Source of the DNA: Tannerella sp.
Lineage (GTDB): Bacteria; Bacteroidota; Bacteroidia; Bacteroidales; Tannerellaceae
NCBI GenBank assembly: GCA_031285685.1
Contig: JAITVS010000410.1
Span: forward strand, 1 to 45,617
DNA length: 45,617 nucleotides
Direction of reading: 5' to 3'
Shown here: piece after piece, positions 1 through 9,029 of the stretch
Numbering within the stretch: the stretch's first letter is position 1
Layout of the letters: each line of letters opens with the position of its first letter
The notes under the pieces: generated by a model
What the model saw: the letters and a program-made list of their open reading frames with translations, nothing else
What the model was told of the DNA's origin: nothing
The model's database searches: none
Made by a program: the position numbers and the translations under genes

Positions 1-1
1 G

Positions 2-154
2 GATAAGAAAGAGATTGCGAGCATCTATTCTATGACAGGCATCCTGCAACGGAAGGTTGAGATCCCGGAAGGCCAGGAAAAGATTACGCTTGAGCGTGGC
101 ATTTATGTCGTGACTCTCAGTGACGGCTCCGTACATAAAATTGTTATCAGATAA
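2..154 (+). CDS. C-terminal fragment of a T9SS-secreted protein
   Basis: This is the open 3' end of a gene that begins outside the window. The last 50 residues read as a type A T9SS sorting domain: a strand containing IYSMTGILQRK, then a turn, then GIYVVTLSDGS and the terminal KIVIR. Such tails direct export across the outer membrane and are normally removed at the cell surface. The catalytic or binding part of the protein is not visible, so its function cannot be stated. The gene converges on corA with only 23 bases between the stops. A PorZ-like T9SS component elsewhere in the window agrees with an active T9SS. Confidence 0.7.
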   Translation, partial: DKKEIASIYSMTGILQRKVEIPEGQEKITLERGIYVVTLSDGSVHKIVIR

Positions 155-177
155 CGCGAGTTCGATATAAAATCAGA

Positions 178-1239
178 TCAGAACCACTTCCGCTTAAGCA
201 GATACCACCATGTAGCCAACCCGACAACAATAAGTATTATCCATGCAAGCAAATATCCATAATCCCATTCTGTTTCCGGCATAAATTTAAAATTCATACC
301 CCATACTCCCACAATAAATGTAAGAGGAATAAAGATAGTCGAAACCACAGTCAGGCGTTTCATGATCTCATTCATTCGCAGATCATTATTGGCTATATGC
401 AGATCAAATACGGCATTTGCTTCTTCACGACAGGCTTCCAGGAGTTGCACTGCCAACTGCAGATGGTCATTTATATCAACAAGATACGGCAGGTTTTCTT
501 TTCTGATCAGATCGGTATCATCCGGATGAATAAAGCGCGGCAATTGTTCCTTAAAAGGTATTATGAAACGTTTCATTCGTTGTATATTTTTTCTTGCGGA
601 AAGTATCTGAGGACCGACATTCCCGTCTTTCAGGCCAGGGTCAATCAGGCACTCTTCCATGTATTCCAGTGATTGCTCAATGTTACCTATTATATCCACG
701 CAGTTATTGATGACCGCATCAAGCAAAATGCCGAACAGATAATCGACCGACCGCTCTCTTACCTTATTTGTATTATTTTCCAGCGCTTTACCGACCAGTT
801 CAAAAATAGGCCTGTCGCTCTCCTGAAAAGATATCACGTAGTTTTTATACAACAAAAGACATACATGCTCCACATTCAGAACCTCTCTATCATCATAGTA
901 AAAGTCTTTTACAATTAATAGAAGATTTTTCTCCGTGACTGAAATTTTAGTGACATGATCAGCCGTAAGTATATCCTGCAAATCACTTTGATTTATATCA
1001 AAACGCTTTCCAAGAGCAACTATTGTTTCTAAAGTAGTCAGACCACAGACCTGTATCCACAGGCAATGTTCATCATCCGGAAGTACAGGTATATTAGAAG
1101 CCGTTTTCTGCGGAGAAAAGTGACATTCTTTCGCACTAAAAGCCCAGCTACTAATAGTAGTAGGTGTACTATAGTTGCCGGTATAAGCTAACTTATCCAG
1201 AAATAACCTGTTATAATGATGTTTCTTTCCTTTACCCAT
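178..1239 (-). CDS. corA: CorA family magnesium/cobalt transporter
   Basis: This is a 353-residue CorA-type divalent metal channel, expected to form a pentamer in the inner membrane and carry Mg2+ (also Co2+ or Ni2+) into the cell. The long N-terminal cytoplasmic part (about 1-290) is acidic and helical, as in the family. Two membrane helices lie at the C-terminus. The first ends in the signature GMN, within VGVWGMNF, and is followed by the acidic periplasmic loop MPETEW and the second helix, with a basic tail KRKWF. The length is normal for the family. A good -7 promoter element lies 65 bases upstream, so it is probably transcribed separately from the glycan locus behind it. Confidence 0.93.
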   Translation of the reverse strand: MGKGKKHHYNRLFLDKLAYTGNYSTPTTISSWAFSAKECHFSPQKTASNIPVLPDDEHCLWIQVCGLTTLETIVALGKRFDINQSDLQDILTADHVTKISVTEKNLLLIVKDFYYDDREVLNVEHVCLLLYKNYVISFQESDRPIFELVGKALENNTNKVRERSVDYLFGILLDAVINNCVDIIGNIEQSLEYMEECLIDPGLKDGNVGPQILSARKNIQRMKRFIIPFKEQLPRFIHPDDTDLIRKENLPYLVDINDHLQLAVQLLEACREEANAVFDLHIANNDLRMNEIMKRLTVVSTIFIPLTFIVGVWGMNFKFMPETEWDYGYLLAWIILIVVGLATWWYLLKRKWF

Positions 1240-1303
1240 AACCTTCTGTATTTTAAGCTTTTCCCGGCATATTCCTTATGAAAAAACACAACAGCTAAGA
1301 ATG

Positions 1304-1311
1304 CAAATATA
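1304..1311 (-). promoter_or_regulatory. -7 promoter element of corA
   Basis: On the minus strand this reads TATATTTG, a perfect match to the Bacteroidota -7 element TAnnTTTG. No clear TTTG -33 box is seen at the usual spacing. It lies 65 bases upstream of the corA ATG. Confidence 0.5.
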
Positions 1312-1371
1312 CATAATAAATATAAAAAATTATATATATCGCCACAATAAAAATGAGGGCTACGATATTCT

Positions 1372-3675
1372 CTAATTAACAGGCGGACAATCCGCCGGAA
1401 GCGAACCCCATTCTTTATTAGGCTGCGCCCCCATCACAAATTCAAAAGTTCCTCCGGACATGATATCGTCATGCAGAATGTAATTCCGGACATATTCCTT
1501 CCCGTTCAACTTAGCCGATTGGATATAAATATTTTCATCGGAAGCATTCTGCGCTTTTACCGTAAAAAATTTCCCATTTTCCAACCGTATAGTCAATTGC
1601 GGAAAGGAAGGACTCGCCAAGACGTAATAAGGCGTACCGGGGCATACCGGATAAAATCCCATGGCGGCAAACAGATACCAGGCCGCCATTTGTCCGGCAT
1701 CATCATTTCCGGACAATCCGCCGGGCTCGTTCAAATATTCCGTTTGCATGATATGCCGCACTTCGCGTTGTGTTTTCCAGGGCTGACCGGCATAATTGAA
1801 CATGAACGCGACCTGATGACACGGTTCATTCCCGTGCCAGTAACGTTTTTCGCTAAACATAGAATCAAGTTTTGTGATGTAATTTTCTTTTCCACCCATA
1901 CATTCCATCAAACCCTTCACATCGTGGGGAACATACCATGTATAGTGACAGGGAGCACCTTCGGTAATAAATTTCACAAACCCGAAAGCATTATCTTCCT
2001 GCAAAAAAGAACCGTCGGCATATCTGCCCTGAGCATAGCCGGTAATCGGATCGATCACATTTTTATAGTTCATCGAACGTTTGGCAAGAATATGATAATC
2101 CTCTTCCTTGTTCAACATCCTGGCTATCCGGGAAAGAACAAAGTCGTCATAAGCGTATTCCAAGGTACGCGACACCTGCTCTTCCGTATGAAAAGCCTCT
2201 TTTACGGAGTCTTCCAAAGGAATATAACCATATTTCAGATATGACGCTAAAGCCCGCCGCCCCATTCCGTTCTTATATTCGGCAAAATCGGAAGGCGTTT
2301 GGAAAGCATTTTGCCACATTCCTTCGTATGCTTTTTCCATATCGAAATTACGAATTCCTTTCACATAAGCGTCTCCCAATACCGAAATACAATGGTCGCC
2401 GATCATAGCTGCCGTATAACTGTTCCAACAGGGGAAGATAGGTAACCATCCCCCTTGTTCATAATTATAAACCAACGACTGCATCATTTCACCGACTTTG
2501 TCGGGCGTCAGAATGGTAATCAGCGGATGAAGGGCGCGATACGTATCCCACATGCTGAAATCTTCGTAATAACTTTCTCCTGCCTGCAATTGTCGGATAG
2601 GAGCTCCTGCGGAAAAAGCAGGATAACGTCCATCTGCGTCATTGAATGTACGAGGCAGAAAAGATGCGCGGTATAAAGCTCCGTAAAACAGTTTTTTATC
2701 ATTTGCTTTGTCCGTTTGTACTGTGATTTGCGACAGTCGCTGTGTCCAGATACCGGTCAACTCCCGACGGGTTTGTTCAAAATCCCAATGGGGAATTTCC
2801 GCATCTAAGTTTTTTTGAGCGCCTTTCATATCCGTAAAGGATGATGCCGTTTTCACCAATACCGGCTCTCCCTGCACTACTCTAAACCGGATATACGCAC
2901 CGATTCCCGGACGTTGAGCGATTTGTTTCTGATTTGCAAACAAACTGTCACCGGAAAATGTTCCGTATTCTTCAATCTCATTTTCATATTGAATAATAAA
3001 ATACCCGCTATACCCTGCGGACTCGCCCCATCCCTGATAAATGCGATGAACAGGATTATATCCGCGTATCTGCTTTTTATCCGTATCGATTTCGATATAT
3101 CCCTCCCCTTCGTCACTGTTCGGATTTACAACTAACCAGGCAGCTTCCGGTTGTTGATAGGTAAAGCGAAAAATGGCGGACCGCGAACGTCCGGTCATCT
3201 CAGCAAAGAGATCATAATCTTTTAATAAAACGGAGTAATAGGCGGGAGTCGCAACCTCATCCGCGTGCAGAAACCGGCTCGCCCGATCTTCGGGCAAATA
3301 TTTAAGAGCGCCGGAGAGCGGCATCAATGTCATTGAGCCGTAATCCTGTGTGCATCCGCCCACAATCCAATGTGAATTGCGAAATCCCTGAATCTTTTCG
3401 TCCTCATAATAGTAAGGAGCTTTACACTTCCGTTCGGTATCCTGAGTTTGCGCGGTCCAGAAATTCATACCGTTAGGCTCCATCACTGCAGGTAAAGTCT
3501 GACCGAACTCTTCGGTTTTCTTTCCGAACATACCGGCTGTTTTTGTTATGCTCGGCGCTGTTCCTATGCGGGTATCTACATAAGACAACAGATTCTCGCT
3601 TTTATTTCCGGCATCCCCGACACAAGAAAAAAAGAGAATCGGCACGAAGAGCAATCCGCATGCTATATTTCTCAT
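1372..3675 (-). CDS. GH92 family alpha-mannosidase, lipoprotein
   Basis: This 767-residue protein has the glycoside hydrolase family 92 pattern. GH92 enzymes are calcium-dependent exo-alpha-mannosidases acting on alpha-1,2/1,3/1,4/1,6 linkages of yeast mannan or N-glycans. Visible hallmarks are an N-terminal segment SYVDTRIGT, the motif HGNEPCHQ carrying the probable general acid Glu (about residue 630), and GNDDAGQMAAW with the acidic base residues (about 675). The protein ends in the usual beta-sandwich. An N-terminal hydrophobic segment ending FFSCVG is a lipoprotein signal. The gene lies 15 bases behind susD in the same direction, so it is probably the enzyme of this locus. The linkage specificity cannot be read from the sequence. 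Confidence 0.92.
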   Translation of the reverse strand: MRNIACGLLFVPILFFSCVGDAGNKSENLLSYVDTRIGTAPSITKTAGMFGKKTEEFGQTLPAVMEPNGMNFWTAQTQDTERKCKAPYYYEDEKIQGFRNSHWIVGGCTQDYGSMTLMPLSGALKYLPEDRASRFLHADEVATPAYYSVLLKDYDLFAEMTGRSRSAIFRFTYQQPEAAWLVVNPNSDEGEGYIEIDTDKKQIRGYNPVHRIYQGWGESAGYSGYFIIQYENEIEEYGTFSGDSLFANQKQIAQRPGIGAYIRFRVVQGEPVLVKTASSFTDMKGAQKNLDAEIPHWDFEQTRRELTGIWTQRLSQITVQTDKANDKKLFYGALYRASFLPRTFNDADGRYPAFSAGAPIRQLQAGESYYEDFSMWDTYRALHPLITILTPDKVGEMMQSLVYNYEQGGWLPIFPCWNSYTAAMIGDHCISVLGDAYVKGIRNFDMEKAYEGMWQNAFQTPSDFAEYKNGMGRRALASYLKYGYIPLEDSVKEAFHTEEQVSRTLEYAYDDFVLSRIARMLNKEEDYHILAKRSMNYKNVIDPITGYAQGRYADGSFLQEDNAFGFVKFITEGAPCHYTWYVPHDVKGLMECMGGKENYITKLDSMFSEKRYWHGNEPCHQVAFMFNYAGQPWKTQREVRHIMQTEYLNEPGGLSGNDDAGQMAAWYLFAAMGFYPVCPGTPYYVLASPSFPQLTIRLENGKFFTVKAQNASDENIYIQSAKLNGKEYVRNYILHDDIMSGGTFEFVMGAQPNKEWGSLPADCPPVN

Positions 3676-3690
3676 ATTTAATATTTTATA

Positions 3691-5343
3691 TTAATATCCT
3701 TTATTCTGAATCCAGTTTGTATTGGTATTCATTACCTCTGTCGGCAACGGGAAGATACGACGATACTTTTCCGTTGTACCTTGCGGATAAATATAACGTA
3801 ATCCCCAAAGATCTTCAAATTTACCGAAACGGATCAAGTCGTTACGACGCCAGGATTCATCGGTAAATTCACGGGCGCGCTCGTCCAGCACATCATCCAA
3901 AGTCGGAGCGGCAATCATCGACGGCGCGTTCACATAAGCGCGGATTTGATTAATCAACGACATCGGAGTATCACCGGTTGTAGCGGTTGCGCCACGAAGG
4001 ATGGCTTCCGCTTTCATCAACAATACATCCGCATAACGGAAGACCGGCACATCATTACTCTGGCTACGCCCATCATCACTGGTTGTATTCGGATCCATAT
4101 AAAACTTGATGGAACGATACCCCATTGATTTGCCAAGCAGGTCGGCGCCCGCATTAAGCGTTTCCTCCGGATTTCCCAACTCAGGGCGAAGATAAACCTC
4201 TTTTGTAAGTTCGACCTGCCAAACAATCGGGTCGTCTTTATCCGCACCCGTATAATACTGATTCACGCCACCATTCGTTGTATTGATCGTAAAAGGATTG
4301 CTTGTTATCGCATAATCTTTCCAGTAATATTGCTTTCCGGTCAGCCATATTTTGTTCCGCTCATCCCCTTCCAGATTAAATTTATCGTAATATTCCGGCA
4401 AAGCGCGAAGAACTCCGGCAACCGAAGCCGCCATCTGATGGTCAAACTGCGCACGTCCTTCGCGGTGTGTCCAGAAACGGGCATAATTCATTCCTCGTTG
4501 TGTTACCCGATCAAACGGTATTACAAAGATAAAATCTTTAATATGCGAGCCGTTGGTCGGCAGAAACTTAGACCTATAAGAATCACTTAAATTAAACCGA
4601 CCGGAAGCAATGATCGCGTCGCACATCGCAACAACGTCGTTCAATTTCGGATTAGCATCCGTCGGATTATAATTCGCCACATCACTTGCCGTATAAACCG
4701 CCCAGTTCAAGTATACTTTAGCCAATAATGCCTGAGCCATATAGCGGGTTGCTTTACCATAAGTCGTCGCATCGACCGTTGTTGTTAAACGGTCCATTAC
4801 GGTAAGCAACTCTTCTTCTATAAACCGGCAAACATCGGCGCGGGGAGAACGATCGGGCTGTTCACCCCCCATTGCTTTCATAATTGGCGCATCGCCGAAA
4901 TTATCCATAATGATGAAATAGTAATAAGCACGCATAGCCCGTATAGGAGCTGCGCCTGCACTTTCATCATCACCCAGCAGAGCTAATACGCGATTACAGG
5001 TATTCACTCCGTTCATGGCAGAATTCCATATCGACGGGATTATTCCATGATCAGCATTCCAGGTATGAAGATGCAGGTCACGATAACGTCCACCATCGAA
5101 ATAATCACCGCCGATCGCCACCGACACACATTCATCGGAAGAGATACTTTGGACCAACCAATGGTCACGCCCCATCGCTTCACGATAACTGCTGTAAACA
5201 CTCCCCGAGATCGCATCGATCGCATCCTCCGAGTCCGGAAATTCCGTATATTGTGATTTGATTTTCACATCCAGATCCGTACAACTTGCCGCTACGGTTA
5301 AAAGAGCGACGCTCCAAAAGAATTTTATATTTATTCGTTTCAT
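3691..5343 (-). CDS. SusD/RagB family glycan-binding lipoprotein
   Basis: This 550-residue protein is a SusD-type outer-membrane lipoprotein that captures glycans and forms the lid of the SusC transporter. It has a lipoprotein signal (VAASCTDLD) and TPR-type helices through the first half. The C-terminal block is typical of the family: RYADVLLMKAEAI, LINQIRAYVN, then DERAREFTDESWRRNDLIRFG, and a tail of PLPTEVMNTN followed by a short aromatic end. It begins 11 bases after the susC stop and the GH92 gene follows 15 bases later, so the three are one transcription unit. Ligand specificity is inferred from the neighbouring GH92. Confidence 0.95.
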   Translation of the reverse strand: MKRINIKFFWSVALLTVAASCTDLDVKIKSQYTEFPDSEDAIDAISGSVYSSYREAMGRDHWLVQSISSDECVSVAIGGDYFDGGRYRDLHLHTWNADHGIIPSIWNSAMNGVNTCNRVLALLGDDESAGAAPIRAMRAYYYFIIMDNFGDAPIMKAMGGEQPDRSPRADVCRFIEEELLTVMDRLTTTVDATTYGKATRYMAQALLAKVYLNWAVYTASDVANYNPTDANPKLNDVVAMCDAIIASGRFNLSDSYRSKFLPTNGSHIKDFIFVIPFDRVTQRGMNYARFWTHREGRAQFDHQMAASVAGVLRALPEYYDKFNLEGDERNKIWLTGKQYYWKDYAITSNPFTINTTNGGVNQYYTGADKDDPIVWQVELTKEVYLRPELGNPEETLNAGADLLGKSMGYRSIKFYMDPNTTSDDGRSQSNDVPVFRYADVLLMKAEAILRGATATTGDTPMSLINQIRAYVNAPSMIAAPTLDDVLDERAREFTDESWRRNDLIRFGKFEDLWGLRYIYPQGTTEKYRRIFPLPTEVMNTNTNWIQNKGY

Positions 5344-5354
5344 AAAAGTCTGAA

Positions 5355-8300
5355 TTAGAAGTTAATATTTACACCCAACATAAACGTACGGGTTTTAGGA
5401 TAGGTTTTACGATTATCGATACCCGGTTCGATACCTCCTAATGTAATTTCGGGGTCCATCCCCTTGTAGTTTGTCAGCACAAATACATTATTACAAGTTG
5501 CATACAAACGAAGATTGTATATCCAGTCGCCCATTTTTCCAAAATTATAAGCCAAAGAAAGAGTTGAAAGACGAAGATAACTGCCGTCTTCCAGATAACG
5601 ATCGGACAGATAGTGCGAGTTAATATCCGTTCCTTTTTCCGTATCAGCCACACTGGCGAGCAGATTACGAACACCGGCATCGCCGATATTGGACAGGCGG
5701 GCACGTGTAGCGTTCAAAATTTTATTTCCTGTCACACCCTGAAAAAACATGTTCAATGACAAATTTTTATATGAAAGTGTATTGTTCCAACCAAAATTCA
5801 ACTTCGGTTGTGCGCTTCCGGTCTTAGTCAAATCGCTATATCCCGGTTTAACGGTTGTTTCGCCCGTACGCTCTCCCGTTTCCGGATCACGTACATAAAA
5901 TGTCGAAACACCTTCTTCATTATAACCTGCCCATTCCCAGGTATAGAATGTCCCGATCGGACTGCCTTCCATAATGCGCTGGCTCGGCATAGCGCTTTGT
6001 CCGGGCGCGTTCAGATATGCCTTATCCATATAATCGACCGAAAATTCATCATTGGAAATACTCTCTACCCGGTTTTTGTTATGCGACAAGTTAAGAGTGG
6101 TAGACCAGTTAAAATCTCTCGACAGCACAGGAACGGCATTAATTGTCAATTCCACTCCTTTGTTGCTGATCTTGCCTACATTGGTCGTCATCCAGCCATA
6201 TAGATATTGCGTGGTAGATACCTGATAATCGGCAATCAAATCATCGGTCGTCTTATCGTAATACTCGATCGTACCGCCTAAACGATTCTTGAAAAAACCG
6301 AAATCCAAACCGATATTTAACATACCTGTACGCTCCCATTTCAGATCGGGATTGGCATTGCGGGTAGCTCCCAAGGTCTGGATCGGGTTACCGGATGAAT
6401 TCGTTGTCCAACCTGTTCCGCCATATACCTGAGTGGCTGTAAACGCGTCAAATCCGAATGAATTACCACTCACTCCATACCCTACGCGAAATTTGAGGTC
6501 GTCGAATATATTCAGATTTCTTATAAATGACTCTTCAGTCAGACGCCATGCGACAGAGGCTGACGGAAAGGTAGCCCAACGATTGTTTTTACCAAAAGCC
6601 GAAGAACCATCGCGACGCACCGTAGTCTGAAACAAATACTTACTGTTATAGGAATAATTCACACGTCCGAAAAGTGAAATCATACGAAGAGTGGAAAGCT
6701 GATAGCCTCCGTAATCAATCCGGTCGCTGTTATTTGACAGCCCCATGTTGTAGTAGAGCAAATCGTCATTGAAAAAGTTTGACGCCGTAGCCTGAAAGCC
6801 GTCGTTGTTATTACTTTCTTCCCAGGAATAACCAACCATAGCGCCCACTTTATGAACCAGATCGAATGTCTTATCATAGTTGAAATACATCTCCATGATT
6901 TTCTTTTCATGTTCTACTGCGGCGCGCGACGCCTTTCCGTTTGCGCCCTGAGCAGACATGGACCTGGATGTATTATAATAATTATAGGTATATTGTTCAT
7001 TCTGATAAGACAAATTGACATCATATGTCAAACCATCCCAAATATCAAGCGAAGCTTTTGCCGTTGCCTGTAGGCGTTTACTTTTTGTAAAGTGGGTATT
7101 TTCCTCAATCAAGGCCACCGGGTTATAGTACTGGGAGCGGGTGGGTCGTTCAAACCAGGAACCATCCTCCTTTTTTACCGGTGAGAAAGGCAAATAATAA
7201 CACATCGCATCATAAATACTCAAACCGTCATCTTCCGCAAACACATTACTTTGCTCCGTAACACCGGCATTTAAATTAAAGGAGAGTTTCAGGCGATCGT
7301 TCAACCCTTTCGTTTCAACGAAAGCACGGCCGTTATAACGTGTCATATCCGAATTCTTAATAACGCCTTCAATATTCATGTAATTGATACTTGCACTATA
7401 GGTCGTTTTTTCGCTTCCTCCGGAGATCGATACATTGTGATTATGAGATACGCCTGTACGTTGTACTTCCTTCTGCCAATCGGTATTGTAACCTAAATCA
7501 TCATTCGGGTCGATAGCCTTGTTGTTACTTTGCAACCAGTTCCGGTATTGATCGGCAGTCATCATGTCCCAGCGCTTTGCTACTTCATCAATGGCAATAT
7601 ACCCGTTGTAACTGATCGATGTTTTGTCTTTGCTGCCCCGCTTTGTCGTAACAATGATAACCCCATTGGCCGCTTTCGAACCGTAAATAGCTGTTGCGGA
7701 AGCATCGCGAAGCACATCGATCGATTCGATATCTTCGGGTGCGATCAATGATAGTGAAATGCCCGGAACACCATCAATCACATAATAAGGCTCCTGCGCT
7801 TCACCCGTACGGAGTGTCGAAGCCCCACGAAGTGTAACGGAAGGAGTCGCGTTCGGATCACTACTTTGAGTAACCGTCAGACCCGGCACTTTTCCTTGTA
7901 ACAATTGCGCCGGCGAAGAATACACCCCGACATTCAGATCTTTCGCGTTTACGGTCGTGATCGAACTGGTGATATCTTTACGGGTCATACTGCCGTAACC
8001 GATAACAACCACTTCTTCCAACGCCTGTAAATCTTCCTGCAGGATGATATTCATAGTTGACGATGTCACTTCTACCTCCTGACTGATATAACCGACATAA
8101 GAAAAAATCATTGTCTTTCCTTTTTCGACCGCCAATGAATATTCACCGTCGGCATTCGTTACGGTTCCGTTTGTAGTACCTTTTTCGACGACATTCACGC
8201 CGATCAGCGTTTCGCCTGTGGTGTCATGAACGACACCACGAACCGACAACTGCGAAAACACGTGGGTACTGTTCGTTAAAAGAAGAGCCAACGCAATAAA

Positions 8301-8360
8301 ATACGTCCACATCCTTTTGTTTTTCATTTGTACTTTACACATAGTTTTTGTATTTAACAT
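5355..8360 (-). CDS. SusC/RagA family TonB-linked outer membrane transporter
   Basis: This protein of about 1001 residues is a SusC-type TonB-dependent importer of oligosaccharides. After a signal peptide ending near HVFSQ comes a carboxypeptidase-like beta domain (about 38-112). A TonB box region follows (EEVVVIGYG, about 115-123), then a plug with the SusC signature YGSKAANGVIIVTTKRG (about 226-242), and a long beta-barrel. The last residues, FMLGVNINF, end in phenylalanine as outer-membrane barrels do. Two starts are possible: the ATG at 8360, or the ATG at 8327, which gives a shorter signal peptide beginning MKNKRMW. It leads the susC-susD-GH92 unit. No sigma/anti-sigma or hybrid two-component regulator lies next to it. 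Confidence 0.95.
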   Translation of the reverse strand: MLNTKTMCKVQMKNKRMWTYFIALALLLTNSTHVFSQLSVRGVVHDTTGETLIGVNVVEKGTTNGTVTNADGEYSLAVEKGKTMIFSYVGYISQEVEVTSSTMNIILQEDLQALEEVVVIGYGSMTRKDITSSITTVNAKDLNVGVYSSPAQLLQGKVPGLTVTQSSDPNATPSVTLRGASTLRTGEAQEPYYVIDGVPGISLSLIAPEDIESIDVLRDASATAIYGSKAANGVIIVTTKRGSKDKTSISYNGYIAIDEVAKRWDMMTADQYRNWLQSNNKAIDPNDDLGYNTDWQKEVQRTGVSHNHNVSISGGSEKTTYSASINYMNIEGVIKNSDMTRYNGRAFVETKGLNDRLKLSFNLNAGVTEQSNVFAEDDGLSIYDAMCYYLPFSPVKKEDGSWFERPTRSQYYNPVALIEENTHFTKSKRLQATAKASLDIWDGLTYDVNLSYQNEQYTYNYYNTSRSMSAQGANGKASRAAVEHEKKIMEMYFNYDKTFDLVHKVGAMVGYSWEESNNNDGFQATASNFFNDDLLYYNMGLSNNSDRIDYGGYQLSTLRMISLFGRVNYSYNSKYLFQTTVRRDGSSAFGKNNRWATFPSASVAWRLTEESFIRNLNIFDDLKFRVGYGVSGNSFGFDAFTATQVYGGTGWTTNSSGNPIQTLGATRNANPDLKWERTGMLNIGLDFGFFKNRLGGTIEYYDKTTDDLIADYQVSTTQYLYGWMTTNVGKISNKGVELTINAVPVLSRDFNWSTTLNLSHNKNRVESISNDEFSVDYMDKAYLNAPGQSAMPSQRIMEGSPIGTFYTWEWAGYNEEGVSTFYVRDPETGERTGETTVKPGYSDLTKTGSAQPKLNFGWNNTLSYKNLSLNMFFQGVTGNKILNATRARLSNIGDAGVRNLLASVADTEKGTDINSHYLSDRYLEDGSYLRLSTLSLAYNFGKMGDWIYNLRLYATCNNVFVLTNYKGMDPEITLGGIEPGIDNRKTYPKTRTFMLGVNINF

Positions 8361-8565
8361 TAATATTTAGTTTATCCGGTCGTATCTGCAAGTTTTTATA
8401 GATATAGTGAAAGTTGTGGGGTAATCAGACATCTTCAATAATGAAGCCGAAACTATATTTATTGAAGAATCCAGACATATTTCCTCCATACAAAATCAAT
8501 ATTTATCCAATAAGAAAAAGATGAATCATTGTATGCTTCCTCATAATAATAAATTGTCAACTCTG

Positions 8566-8597
8566 CAAATGTAAATATTTGTTATCAAAAAAGCAAC
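8566..8597 (-). promoter_or_regulatory. Promoter of the susC-susD-GH92 unit
   Basis: Read on the minus strand: GTTG, a 20-base spacer, then TACATTTG. The -7 element is a perfect TAnnTTTG and the -33 box is a 3/4 match to TTTG. It implies a leader of roughly 200 bases before susC. Confidence 0.5.
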
Positions 8598-8771
8598 CCA
8601 ATCAGAATTCTTCCTACATTTTTATCTGCTGAATCCCTGTTTTTTAATTCTTCTTTTCCAAGAATTTGTTCTTCCTCTTGATTGTTAACACCTAGCATGA
8701 ATAAGCCTAATACAGAGGATATTTTATTATTCTGAGATAACTTCAATTTGCTTTAAGAAGTTTTTTTAGTC

Positions 8772-8804
8772 AAAAAAGGATGGAGCATAATTACTCCACC
8801 CTTT
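8772..8804 (-). terminator. Rho-independent terminator of the iron locus
   Basis: On the minus strand an 8-bp stem (GGGTGGAG pairing with CTCCATCC, one G-T pair) with an 8-base loop is followed by a run of six T. It lies 20 bases after the end of the small reading frame at 8824, so it probably closes the minus-strand iron-uptake transcript. Confidence 0.65.
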
Positions 8805-8823
8805 CTATAAACAAATCTCAAAT

Positions 8824-9029
8824 TCAGAATTGTCCAGCAATAGCATTACCTAAATTATCGTATACGAAATTATTTGCGTCATACCCATCATAGCAGTAAT
8901 TCTGCCTGACCAGACCTTCTCTGTTGACTGTATAAAGGAGCACTTCCTTATTGGTGGCAATTCCTTTATTTTCGGGACGATGTAAATTCCAGATAACGTT
9001 CCGGGCAAACAACCTCAGAATTTCATTTT
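8824..9029 (-). pseudogene. 3' remnant of an unrecognised gene
   Basis: A minus-strand frame that starts directly at the stop of the esterase and runs to 8824, encoding about 68 residues. There is no in-frame ATG; the only alternative start is a TTG at 9012. The sequence is rich in Y, N and D (for example LLYTVNREGLVRQNY and FVYDNLGNAI), like the C-terminal end of a secreted beta-rich protein. It could be the tail of a gene cut off by recombination, with the esterase now joined in front of it. Translational read-on from the esterase is a less likely alternative. I do not recognise a family. Confidence 0.4.

Larger units (their letters stand above)
8361..8823. other. Intergenic region upstream of susC
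   Basis: This 463-base AT-rich gap holds the susC promoter (8566-8597), a 5' leader of about 200 bases, and the terminator of the iron locus (8772-8804). On the minus strand an unassigned frame is open from 8752 to 8585. Its only ATG, at 8698, would give 37 residues beginning MLGVNNQEEE and ending ILIGLLF. It overlaps the susC promoter and I do not recognise it, so it is not called as a gene. Confidence 0.5.

Noticed and set aside
1471..2244. Open reading frame of 257 codons antisense to the GH92 gene
   Set aside because: The GH92 frame is complete with catalytic motifs; the antisense frame has no recognisable domain and arises from the codon bias of the sense gene.
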